From: Pleodorina starrii
Lineage: Eukaryota; Chlorophyta; Chlorophyceae; Chlamydomonadales; Volvocaceae
Assembly: GCA_030267565.1 (NCBI GenBank)
Contig: BRXU01000012.1
Span: forward strand, 1,982,501 to 2,046,500
Direction of reading: 5' to 3'
DNA: 64,000 nucleotides
The position numbers and the translations under genes are program-made. Positions within the stretch are counted from its first letter, which is position 1. Each line of letters starts with the position of its first letter. Shown here piece after piece: positions 33,603 through 43,998 of the stretch. The notes under the pieces were generated by a model that ran no database searches, was not told the origin of the DNA, and saw only the letters and a program-made list of their open reading frames with translations.

Positions 33603-33976
33603 GGTTACACCGAAGGCCAATAGAAACTAATTCTATACTGTATACTACAATAAGCCTTTTAAATCAGTGAGAGATCTAGCTGCAAAGGAGCAGCTTTTTG
33701 CGGTGTGCCTGAGATGCGTTATACACCAGATATACAGTTGCTGCAGAAATCACAAGCAGGAGTAACCATACACCTGTTGTGCGCAAATCCGAAGGCCGGA
33801 AAGGAGACTAGTTTCGTGCGCCGTACCTTTCTGTCGGGGAAAAGCCCTGAAGGCCTTCGCTCGCTTCCAGTCCTAACGATATATCGCATTGCCTTATGAT
33901 CATGACAACGCTGCAGCTGCAAATTACTCGTCGCCGCGTTCGATAGAAACATAAGGAAACCTTTTTTCTGCTTAGC
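33603..33976. promoter_or_regulatory. divergent promoter region of mL43 and the PWWP gene
   Basis: 374 bases between two start codons facing apart. It is visibly AT-richer than the flanking DNA. No specific binding motif was identified. Confidence 0.5.
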
Positions 33977-36900
33977 ATGTCACAAGCCACCATGGAAGCA
34001 CCGTCTCTGAATTATCCAAGCCAATTAGTTGGCTGGGTGGTTTGGGGTAAGGTCAAGTCGCTGCCTTGGTGGCCCGGGCAGGTAATGCACCCGAGCAAGG
34101 GGCCACCGGAGGTCCGAAAGATGGCCGCAATGAAGTCTAATTCTGGCAAGCTGCTCGTCATGTTCCTAGGTGAGGCATGAGCATCTTACATCGGGCCAGG
34201 CCTGTCTTTGTGGGTGCGATGCTTCACCCTTTCACGGTGCCGGTATGTGCTGCACGCTGCAGGCGACAACAAGTACGCATTTTTGCCATGGGAAAGTGTC
34301 GTGGACTTTGCCGAGCACAAGGAGCGCCATTCAAGTACCAACTACACATCCAAGGTGTTTGCCCGTGCACGGCTGCTGTCGAAACACAAAAGATGATCAG
34401 CACCACTGAACATGTTGCTGCATAAATGCGCACGTGCAATTAACGTCTGCGTGGGAAGAATTGTTTTTTTCAGCCGCTGACGTTCGCAGCCTGTTAATGT
34501 GCTCTGCGATGCATTTTGCGATTGGTCGTTGCAGTATTGGAAGCTTGGCTTGGAGGAAGCGGAGGAGCTGCTCGCGAGGCGAGCGGGTTTGCAGCCGACA
34601 ACCAATCACGAGCCTGTTGACTTTGCGACGAAGAAGACGAATTTCAGCAATCTCGCTAAGGCGTGGGCAGGTGGCTCAGGCGCCGCTGGAAAGCAGCAGA
34701 GCAGTTCAGGTGCGAAAACAGTTTGTGGTTGAAATCCTACCGCCCGACTAACTGCCACAACTACCATACTTTCAGGCTCGGCAGCACGGCCACCGGACCG
34801 CAGCAAGCCTAACCCAGTTCATTCGGAGCCGTCGAGAGCACCTGCGGCGGCGGTTGCGTCGCCGAAGGTGAAACCAGTGCCGTCGGCAGTCCCGCCCGTG
34901 ACAAAGTCACATCGAGCAAGTGGAGTTGCAACTGGTGAGCTCGACAAAGATGCCCGGAGCTGATAATCTGCTTTATCTGAACACTGCCAAACTCTTACCA
35001 GTGTGTCGACGCCTGTCCGCAGACGACGGCCGACCGAAGTCCATCGGAGGGGTGATGCTGGAATGGGCTCGTTACATGCCGCACGTCACTGCCACGCGCA
35101 AAGGCGCCGAGTTGTCGTCCGGCGATGCTACACTTTGCCTCGCCAGGCGTCTGGCCCGGGGCGAAGAGGTAGGGCATGGTGATAAGTCGGCCATATTCGC
35201 TTCGCGCGATGGAGCAACACTAGATCAGCCACAACCGCTTGCATAGGATCAGCGGCACCCTTATACCCGCTCCAGTCGCTAGACCGCACAGGCCCGGTCA
35301 GGGGGCCGTGAAGACGATAGGAGTAAAGGGCCTTACCGTTGGCTGGGTGACAACGGCGGGAGGTGGCTGGTCTTGTTGCGCCGATGCGAACATCAGGCCC
35401 CCAATGCGAATATACGATACACATCCGGCGCCTTGACAACCCAACCCAACCATCAGCACCTGACCCAAATCCCCCGTTCATCATCCAGCGCTGCGTGAAA
35501 TGACATCATCCAGATGCCCAAATGCACTGCACTGCACATCACATCCAGTGCTGCGGCATCGGCCGGAAAGGTGCAGCCCCATGTGGCCTGAACCCCGCAC
35601 CGTCTGGGGCCCGACACCGCCGGACCCCACCGCCCCCACCCCCCCCTCCGCCCCTCTGGCGCTGCCTCCCGCCTTACAGCCGGCGGACGTGTCCACAGCG
35701 GACGAGCACGCGATGCAGGTGCTGCAGTCCTTTGCACTGCAGCGCCGCCTGCGGGGAGTGGAGGGCCTGGTGCGCCCGGCCGTCACGGCGGCCGCGGCGG
35801 CGCTGGACGGCGGTCGGGCGGGAGCTGGTGGCAAGCAGCAGCGGCAGCCGCAGCAGCGGGCGAGTGGTGGCGGCGCCAGCAGCAGCGGCGGCGGGGCGAG
35901 TGGCTCTGGGGCGTCGGCATCGCCCCCGGCGGCGTCCGGAAGCGCAGGCCCCGGCGGATCGGTGGTGGCGCCGGTGGTGGTCCAGGAGGTGAGGCTGCTG
36001 GAGCCCGGGTGCGGGTGGGGAGGATGGAGTGGGCGGCTGCCCCAGTGTCCTTGCGACGCGAGGCGAGGCCCCCCCGCGAGGATGGGAGGACGGTCTGCTC
36101 ACTTGACGCTCGAGCCCGGGGGGTCGTTCTAAACTAGCGCTCGGCTGAAACTGGAACTGGAGCTCGTTTCCCTGGGGCCTTATAGCCGGCATGGCCGGCG
36201 CCTTGGGGCATTTTTCGTGCACCGGTGCCCTTCGAGGCGCTGTCGTTGAGGCGCATGTCTGTTAAAAGACAGACATGGGGAAGCTGCGGGCCCTCCGGTA
36301 CGGTAAGCGTTTCACCACAGCTCTGCCGAGCTCTCAGCTGAGAGCTCTGCAGCTAAAAATGGACATCCCAGTGTGTGTGGGGGAGGGTACACCAAAAATG
36401 GACATCCCAATGTGTGTGGGGGAGGGTACACCAGTCTGCCGCCTCTATTGACTCCTCCATTGCGTCGTCGTCATCACGTGCTGCGCCGATGTGTCGCTCT
36501 TCCATCTGCCCTCTGCTGCCAGACTTTCGCGATAACCGACGCCGCGGCGGTGCCGGTGCCCTCGCGCGTGGTGGAGGCGCTGCTTAAGGGGCAGGCAGCA
36601 GCGGCAGCAGCAGCAGCGGCGGCGGCGACAGCGACGGCAGCGGAAGCAGCCGCGGCGACGGCGCCGGCGCCGGCGCCACCTGCGGATGGGCAGCCCGCCG
36701 GCGGCAGCGGCGCAGCCGCCGTTGCGTCAGCTGCGGCCGTCGCCCCCGCGGGCGCGGCGGTCCCCGACGGCGCCGCTGACTCCTCGCAGGCGCTGCAAGC
36801 AGCAGCAGCAGCAGCAGGGGCGCCGGCGGAGCGGGCCAGCAGCCCTGTTGCGGCGAGTGCGATGGATTGTGAGCCCCAGCAGCCTCAGGCGCAGCCGGTT

Positions 36901-39900
36901 CTGGCGGCTCCGAAGCCGGAGGAGGCCGCTGCGAAGCCCGCAGCGGCGTTGCGGGATGTGGCGGTGGAGGTGGACGTGGCGCTGCGGGTGAATGGAAAGG
37001 TGAGCCCCGCGGCAGGTAATCCGCGGCAGACCCGCTCATTGGGGGCGCTGCGTCGGGGAAGGCCTTTTCGCCTCTTTGGCTCTCCGTGCTGTCAGCTTGT
37101 GCACGCTCATGCACATCCATGCCGCGACACGTCATGGCAGCGCAGCGGCAGCGTCGCTTTCTGCTGTGTATCCGTGTATCCGGGTGGAGAGGCGCACAGC
37201 CTGATACCTGAACTGCCAGCAGCCCGGGGGCGTTGTTTGTGTGCTGATTTGCTGATGTGCCCACTCCGGGGGCCGAAATGCTGGGCCGGGCTGCCGATGC
37301 GGCCCCGCGATTTTGACTCGGTGACACGCACGGATGATCCCTTGCAAGAAGCCCTTGGACCACCACCCGATTCCGGTCGGGTGCAAGCTAATCACGCAAA
37401 GCCCGGCGCGCTTCTTTTGCCTCTTGTGTTATCCGCTTCGTCCCTGATGCAGATGCTGCCGCACCTGTGGGTGGGCCTTGTGCTGTGGGGCAGCGCCGGT
37501 GGCGCAGTCGCTCTCGGAGGCTGCGGAGGGGGCTCTGCGCCGCCGACCGACCCGCCGCCTGCGCCCGAGCCGCAAGGGCAGACGGAGCAGCGACCGGCAC
37601 CGGGCGCTGCTGCTGCGGGTGATGCAGCTGCTGCGGGTGATGCGTCGCCGGGGCAAGCGGCCGCCGAGCTGCCGGGCACGACCGCTGCTGCAGCCGCGGC
37701 GGTGGCTGTGCCTCCCGTGGCGCCTGAGGCCGGCAGCGGGGCGCCACCGGCAGCGGATTCTGTGGCCGACACGCCTGGTGCTGCACGGGACGGCGCCCAC
37801 ACAGAGGCGCCACCCCTGGAGGGGACCGCCCCGGAGCAGCCGCAAACGCAGGGGCCGCCGACGCCGACGCAGCAGCAGCAGCAGTCGGCGGCGGGGTCGG
37901 GCGCAGGACCTGGCGACGCCACGACGCCGGTACCCGCGCCCGCGCCGGCGGAAGCCATCCCATCAGCCACAGCCGCGGCCGCGTCCCTGCCATCGCAGGC
38001 GCCACCGTCTGCGTCGGCTGCGGCGGCAGCGCCCGAACCGGCCCCCGCGCCATCGCAACGCCGCGAGACCACCCCCGCTCCCGCCGCCACCACCGCCGCC
38101 ACAGCCGCCGGCGCGTCGCTGGACCTGTCCCGCAGTCTGGCGCCCTGGCTGCGTGGTGAGGTTCGCGTCACCAGCTGGACAGTGTGCGGCCCGCGGCTGG
38201 TGCTGATCGCGGTGTCGGCCGACCGCAAGCGCGACGGTGGCATGGGTGGCATCAAGCGCGAGGCCAGGCTGCTGCTGGCGGATGCCAAGGAGCGCAGAGC
38301 TGCTAGCCCCGGCGGCGGCGCCGACGACGCGGCGGATGACGGTGCCGGCGGCGAGCCGCGGCTCAAGCGGCGGCTGCGCTCCGCCACGTCTCCGCCGCGG
38401 CCAACGCCGGCGCCGGCGGCGCCGGCAGCGGCGCCTGCGGCAGGGCCGAAGGGCGGCTCGCCGGCGGCGGCGGCGGCGGCGGCGCCACAGCAGGCGGACG
38501 GTAGCAAGGACGGGCTGGACGGACTGCCGCAGATATCCGCTACGGGGCCCGCGGCCGCTGCGCTGCTGCGGTCGCGGCTGCTGCAGCAGAAGCGGCTGGC
38601 GAGCGAGGCGGAGGCGGCGGCGGCGAAGGCCGCGGCGGCGGCGGCAAAAACGGCGGCGGCCGCGGCGGCGGCGGGCAGCGGCGGGGGTGGCGCCAGTGGC
38701 GGGACAGCGCAGCAGCCGGGGAGTGACGGGTCAAGGGCCGCGTCGAGCGCGGCCGGCGGCAGCGCCGCCGGGGGCGGCAGCGGCAGCGGCAGCGGTGGCG
38801 CCGAAGCGCGCGTGGCTAAGAAGGTGAAGCTGGTGCGTTTCCCTGCACCGGCTTCGGGCGCGAATGGCGCAGCACCGTGTGCCGTGGCCTCGCGTGTCAG
38901 TAGCGGCGGCCTGCCGGCGGCGGCGGGGGCCACCGCTGCGGCGGCGGCGGCGGCGCCGGCGCCTGCCGGCGCCGCCGCAGGGCTTGCGGACACTGCCGGC
39001 GCCGGCGTCACAGCGCGGCGTCGCGTGTCGTACAACCAGCTTATCAACATCGGCAACGACGACGGCGGCGACGAGGGCCAGCGGTACGGCGGCGGCGGAC
39101 GCGGCGCGGGGAGCGCGACGGCAAACGTGGGGTACAGCAGCAGCAGCTACGACGCCGATTGGGAGCTGTCGTACCCGCCATGGCTGCCTCAGCCCGCCCA
39201 GAAGGGCCCGTTCATCACCGTGTCGCACCTGCTGTCCAACAACCAACATAACCACCACAACCACCACCGGCATCACCACCAGGCCAACGGTCATCACAGC
39301 CATCAGCACAGCGCCGCACAACAGGCGCGCGGCGGTGCCGCCGGCCCCGCCGCGCCGCCGCTGGCGGCGGGGGCGGCGGCGCCCTACCACAACCACTTCC
39401 GTCACCCGGGATACCACCACAGCAACGGCCAGCACCATCACAACCACCACTCGCACCACAACCACCACAACAACCACTCCGCGATCAGCCCGCGCTACAA
39501 CGGCAGCGGTGCCGCTGCCGCCGCCGGCCGCGCCGTACCCCGCCGCTCCTCCGGGTACGACAGCTGGCCACGGGACGAGCAAGAGGAGCTTGCCTACCCG
39601 GAGCGGCGCATGGACTGGTCCTCGGACGCCGGTACGGCAACGGATTACGAGTACGGCGGCGGCGGCGGTGCGGCGACGACCTGGATGCAGTCCGCGGCGG
39701 CAGCGGGGAGCTTGTACGGCTACGTGGTGCCGGTCCCGACGCCGGGGATGCCGCCCCAGGCGCTTGGCGGCGGCGGTGGCGGCGCGGCTGACACCACCGG
39801 CGGCGCGGCGCCGGCTCCAGGGGGGCCCTGCGAACAGATCCTGCTGGACATCCGCGTTGGCGACGAGGCCGATGTGATGGACCCGCCGACGGACCCGCGC

Positions 39901-41491
39901 CTCAGCGGCGGCGGCAGCAGCAGCCTCATCCCCGGGGACGCCGCCATCGCCGTCACCGTGCACCTGCCGCCGCGCGACTCGACCGGCGCGCTGCCGCCCC
40001 TCGCCGGCCCCGTGCACCCCGCGGCGCCGGGCTACGGCGGCGCAAACGGCGCCATGGCCGCCACGCCGCATCCTCACTACGCCGGTGCCGCCGGCCACGT
40101 CCACCCCCTCCCGCCGGCCCCCATTACTCCCTACACCGAGCAGCAATCCACCGCACCCATCAGCCCCGCGCTGCCGGCCTCCCAAGCGCACTACCACCAG
40201 GCGGCAGCGGCCACGACGACGTCGACGCCCTTCGACCCGTCGGCGGCGGCCGCCGCCGCCGCCGCCGTCGGCATTAGCCCCTTTGGCGGCATGCCCCCCG
40301 CCGACGTCGACCTGGCGGTGACAGCGGCCATCCTGGCAGAGCGAAATGTGCACGTGTGCGAGTCGGCGGTGATGAAGCCCAGCGGCGGCCCCGGCGGCGG
40401 CGGCGGCCACCAGCCGGACGTGGCGGCGGCGGCGGCCCAGCAGCAGCAGCAGCAGCAACAGCAGGCTCCTGTGGGAGAGGGTATGGCCGCGGCGGCCCCA
40501 ACAGAGGGCGACTGCGGTGGCGCCGCCGCCGCCGCCGCTGGTGGTGGTGGTGGTGGTGGTGGCGATGCAGCGCTGCGCGAGGGCGAGGTGGTGCGGCTGC
40601 GCCAGGAGTGCGACACGCTGCGGGAGCGGGTCAAGCTCAGGTGTGTGCGAAACTGCGAATCGGGGGTGCAGCAACGAACGCGGCGTGGCGGCGGAACGGA
40701 GGGCGGTGGGTTGGACGGGCTGAGCGGCCGTCGCGTCGCCTGCTGCGGGGCCTCGCCCAGGCCCGCCTGCTCGCCCGCCCGCTCTCCGGAACCGCGCACG
40801 TGTACCCTCCTCCTCCTCCTTTCGGCCTCCTTGCTATCGCGCATGCGCAGCGTCTCGTCACCCGCTGAGACGGCCGGGGCTCGGCAGACCGCCCAAACCC
40901 TCCCCCTCTCACGCCCTCTCCTCTGCGCCGTCCTGTGTACGTGTACGTGTGGCCTGCCAGCTCTTGCATCCACTCACTCCTAGCTACCCCTCACCGCCCG
41001 CCATCCTGGCCCCCCCTCCCACCACCACCGCCACCTGCCCCCACAGGCTTGCGCCGGGCTCCCTGGACCCGCTCCCCCAGCAGCAGCTGCCCTACCCGGA
41101 GCTCGTGGCGCGGGTTTCGGAGCGCATCCTGGCGCTGGCGCTGCAGCTGCCCTCCCTATCCGGCCCCGCCAAGCAGACCTTCATCCAGTACAGCCGCACG
41201 CTCATGCAGGAGGCGGCGGCAGCCGGAGGACAACACCACCACCACCACCAACAGCATCCGCAGCAGCATCCGCAGCAGCTGCTGGCCGCCACCGGCTTTG
41301 CCGCCGCCACCGCCTCCGGCGGCGGTGGCGGCAGTGGCGGCGGCGGTTCCTCTCTGGCTTCGGGCCGCAGCCTGGCGGTGGCCCGCGTGGCTGCTGAGTT
41401 GGTTCGCAGCGCCGCGGCTCCGGGTCTGCCGCTGCACCCGGAGGACCGCTGGGCCTTCATCAATCTGGCCGCGGAGCTGCTGAGGCCGTGA
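33977..41491 (+). CDS. large PWWP-domain chromatin protein
   Basis: Probable histone-tail reader. Eight exons (33977-34169, 34263-34354, 34535-34709, 34776-34934, 35699-35988, 36523-36999, 37453-40640, 41047-41491) give 1672 aa with consistent phases. Residues 1-110 are the PWWP domain: LVGWVVWGKVKSLPWWPGQV, then LLVMFLGDNKYAFLPWESV. The remainder is mostly low-complexity: poly-Ala and Ala/Pro blocks (300-690), a short ordered-looking patch WLRGEVRVTSWTVCGPRLVL (about 690-710), two His/Asn-rich runs (about 1056-1090 and 1119-1139), poly-Gln and poly-Gly. The last 140 residues look helical (ELVARVSERILALALQLPSL; RWAFINLAAELLRP). No SET, CID or PHD domain was seen, so the pathway is open. Exon 7 start and the 34935-35698 intron are the weakest points. 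Confidence 0.75.
36328..36347. repeat. 20-bp perfect palindrome
   Basis: GAGCTCTCAGCTGAGAGCTC in intron 5 of the PWWP gene, eight bases before a tandem duplication. Confidence 0.7.
36355..36432. repeat. 39-bp tandem duplication
   Basis: Two copies of a 39-bp unit starting AAAAATGGACATCCCA differ by one base. Located in intron 5 of the PWWP gene. Confidence 0.85.
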
Positions 41492-41600
41492 GGGGCGGAG
41501 CTGCTGCGGCGGCGGCGGAGCTGCTGCGGCGGAGCTGCTGCGGCCGTGAGCGGCGGCGGCGGAGCTGCTGCGGCGGTGGCGGGAGCGGCCGTGAGGGGAG
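41473..41600. repeat. minisatellite spanning the PWWP gene stop codon
   Basis: The last codons and stop of the PWWP gene (GCGGAGCTGCTGAGGCCGTG) are echoed downstream by several imperfect GCGGAGCTGCTGCGG units, one again followed by CCGTGAG. The stop codon therefore lies in the first unit of the array. Confidence 0.7.
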
Positions 41601-41816
41601 CGGCCGTGAGGGGGGCGGGAGGGAGGGGGGCGGGAGGGAGCAGGGTAGGGGCGGGTGGGCTGTGAAGCTGTCAGCCCGTGAAGAGGAGCGAGCGCAGGAG
41701 CAGGACCGGTGGCAGGGGAGGGCGTGGGTGGAGAGGTGCGCGGTCGTTTGCAGCGGGCGTCTGTGCTAGTTGGGGGCAGATGCTACGGAGCCCTGGACGG
41801 TGGTGGGGCGGAGGAG

Positions 41817-41821
41817 TGTAA
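41817..41821 (+). terminator. possible TGTAA poly(A) signal of the PWWP gene
   Basis: TGTAA about 330 bases beyond the stop codon on the coding strand. Confidence 0.4.
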
Positions 41822-42030
41822 GCGGGTGGACACGGGGAGGGGCTGGGAGAGGGGGAGGGAGGTGGTGCATGGCGAGGCGATGCATTGCGGTCTCTGCCTC
41901 TGGCGGAATGGCTGAGGGCTGGTGGGGGGTTTCGGGTTTGCTTTTCAACTTGGGGCATACGACTGGGGTGCGCTGCTGAGCTGTGCAGGGCTGGGCTGGG
42001 CGCAGCGGGTTGGCGTGCCGGCCGGGGGGG

Positions 42031-42056
42031 GTAAAAGGAAGATACCGCAGCGCGGG
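42031..42056 (+). repeat. dispersed repeat family B, copy 3 (short)
   Basis: GTAAAAGGAAGATACCGCAG followed by CGCGGG; the left end of family B only. Confidence 0.55.
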
Positions 42057-42765
42057 GGTGCAGCTGTGTGCTGGCTGCGAACACGACCGTGTGCACTGTC
42101 CCTCCGGGCTGCCTGGCTATGTCTCCAGCGCCTGGGTCAGGGATGGTACCCTACACCCGGCAGCCAGGCATGCTTGGACTGGTAGGCTTTACTTCGACGG
42201 TGACACCTGGATTGAGGAATCCTCAAGTCATCTGCGCCTGCGCCTCCCGGGGCTGCGCACCGGATGCTGGCTCGGATTGGGGTTGGGGCCCTGTATGGGG
42301 CGAGGGCGGTGCGACTGCGCACCAGCCTTGCCAAACCCGCCCCGCTGGGGTCGGGCGGTGCGTTGACCCGACACGATACGATACGACCCGACACGAACAC
42401 ACGATACGACACGAGCCAGGGCAGCCTCACTTCCGGGCTACCTGTCGGAGCTCGGCGCAGCGGCTGTGAGGCCCCAATGAAGTGCACCATATCTGACACC
42501 ATAAGCAGACACCCTAAGTTGACCTAAGAGGATGTTCACAGCGGCCGGCGCGCTGCCTTTTGCGCCGCGCCTGTGAACGGTGGCGAGTGGACTGAACTGG
42601 ACTGGCCATTGGACTCAGCTGGCCATGGGAATAAGCTGGACATGCCGGGCTGGGCGAGGCGCCGTGCGGTGTGGTGTGGGGCAGTACGGGGCGGCCCAGT
42701 CTGTGCAACTGAGACGGTGGTGGTATATGGGGAACGCGGACGCCGGCGCTGGCGCCGTGGCCGTG

Positions 42766-42814
42766 GGTAAAAGAAAATACCGCAGCGGAGAAGGAGACGG
42801 CGTTAGCGAACGGA
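42766..42814 (+). repeat. dispersed repeat family B, copy 4
   Basis: GGTAAAAGAAAATACCGCAG, then GGAGACGGCGTTAGCGAACG; a nearly full copy, intergenic. Confidence 0.65.
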
Positions 42815-42965
42815 CGTGGGTGAGGGCCGTGGGTCTCTTGTGGGTCCGACCAGCTGTCTGGCTCCGCGAGGTGCTGTGCATCGCCTTGCTTTGCTTTGCT
42901 TCCAGTGCACACGGCCATAGTTGGAAGGGACGAAGAATTTGGCGAGCGCTCTCAACACCCCCCAC

Positions 42966-43009
42966 CGTTCACGGGCTCCGGCCTACGGTATACGTGGATA
43001 ACCCCCCCG
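42966..43009 (+). repeat. dispersed repeat family C, copy 2
   Basis: CGTTCACGGGCTCCGGCCTA, then TATACGTGGATAACCCCCC, with a small internal duplication; about 150 bases from a family B copy. Confidence 0.65.
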
Positions 43010-43966
43010 GGTGTACCCTCGCCGCAGCACCGCTGATGCCGCGGGCTTCCAGCCGCTCGGATGGACTTCACGGTACCCCCGCGGCTGCTTGTCCCAGAGT
43101 ACAGTTAAGAGGCGTGTCGACCAGCGCGTGTGCGCCCCTCTCTCCCTCTCTCTCTCCGCCACACTCGTATCGCTTCGCACACAGGCCGCCGTGTCGAGTC
43201 CCCTCCGCCCTCCGCCCGGCGGCCATCACGTCCATCACGTCACGTCCCGATCCCCAGACTGCACGCTGCTCGTGTTGCTTCCCGTTCGGGACTGCGGATT
43301 GCGGGCGGGGTCGCCTCTTGGAGCAGCTCCCTCTGTACATGTGTGCCACCCCCCGCCACCCCCACCCCCATCCCCCCACGCACACCATAATATGAAGTCT
43401 AGAAGAGCCGAATGCGCTGCGTCACATGCTCACATCCACATCACACTACTTCTCCACTTGTGCAAAGCGGGGCCGTCCCGCGCCGACCTCCCCCCCAGTG
43501 GAGCGGAGCGGAGACCATGCCCCTCCCTGCCGCAGGCCCGTCACCGCAGGCCCCTCCCACACCGCCCGCCCCGCCTCCCGGCACGCGGCTGAGTGGCTGA
43601 GTGGGGACAACTGCGCTGCGGCTGGTCTTCCTCCGAAGACCAGAGCGGCACTTGGGTGCCCGCCGGTCCCCACCCCCAGCCCCACCCCCAGCCCCACCCC
43701 CAGCCCCACCCCCCAGCCCCACCTGTGCATCTGAATGTGGAGCTGGACTCAACACACTTTTGCATGCGGGCTGGTGCACCCCGGCCGATCCTCCCCCCCT
43801 GCCCAACCGCCCAACCGGCCCACTCCTTTGCCACCTCGACGTCTCGCAGCCCTCCATTCGTATCCATCGCCCCTTCGCCCCTCCCCTCTGAGGTGGGCTG
43901 CCATGGGAGTGGCGCTGTCAATGGCGCTGCTGCTGCTGATCCAACTGGTATCAGTGGTGGTGGTGG

Positions 43967-43998
43967 CGGTGGTGGTGGTATCAGTGGTGGTGGTGGTT
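43967..43998. repeat. (GGT)n microsatellite over the SUV3 stop codon
   Basis: GGT triplets encode the final His run of SUV3 on the minus strand and continue past the stop codon. Confidence 0.6.

Larger units (their letters stand above)
41492..43980. other. converging 3' flanks with dispersed repeats
   Basis: Lies between the PWWP stop (plus) and the SUV3 stop (minus). It contains repeat families B (two copies) and C (one copy), an ACGATACGAC-type short tandem array at 42366-42417 and a CCCCACCCCCAG array at 43671-43723. No protein or RNA gene was recognised. Confidence 0.5.

Noticed and set aside
36373..36522. Upstream extension of the PWWP gene exon 6 through the tandem repeat
   Set aside because: Open by chance; the CTGCTGCCAG acceptor at 36522 gives phase 0 with exon 5, and the extension encodes only the 39-bp duplication.
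37478..38206. Arg/Pro-rich alternative frame in PWWP exon 7
   Set aside because: An acceptor at 37518 would also fit phase 0, but that frame stops at 38206 and loses the later in-phase junction to the last exon.
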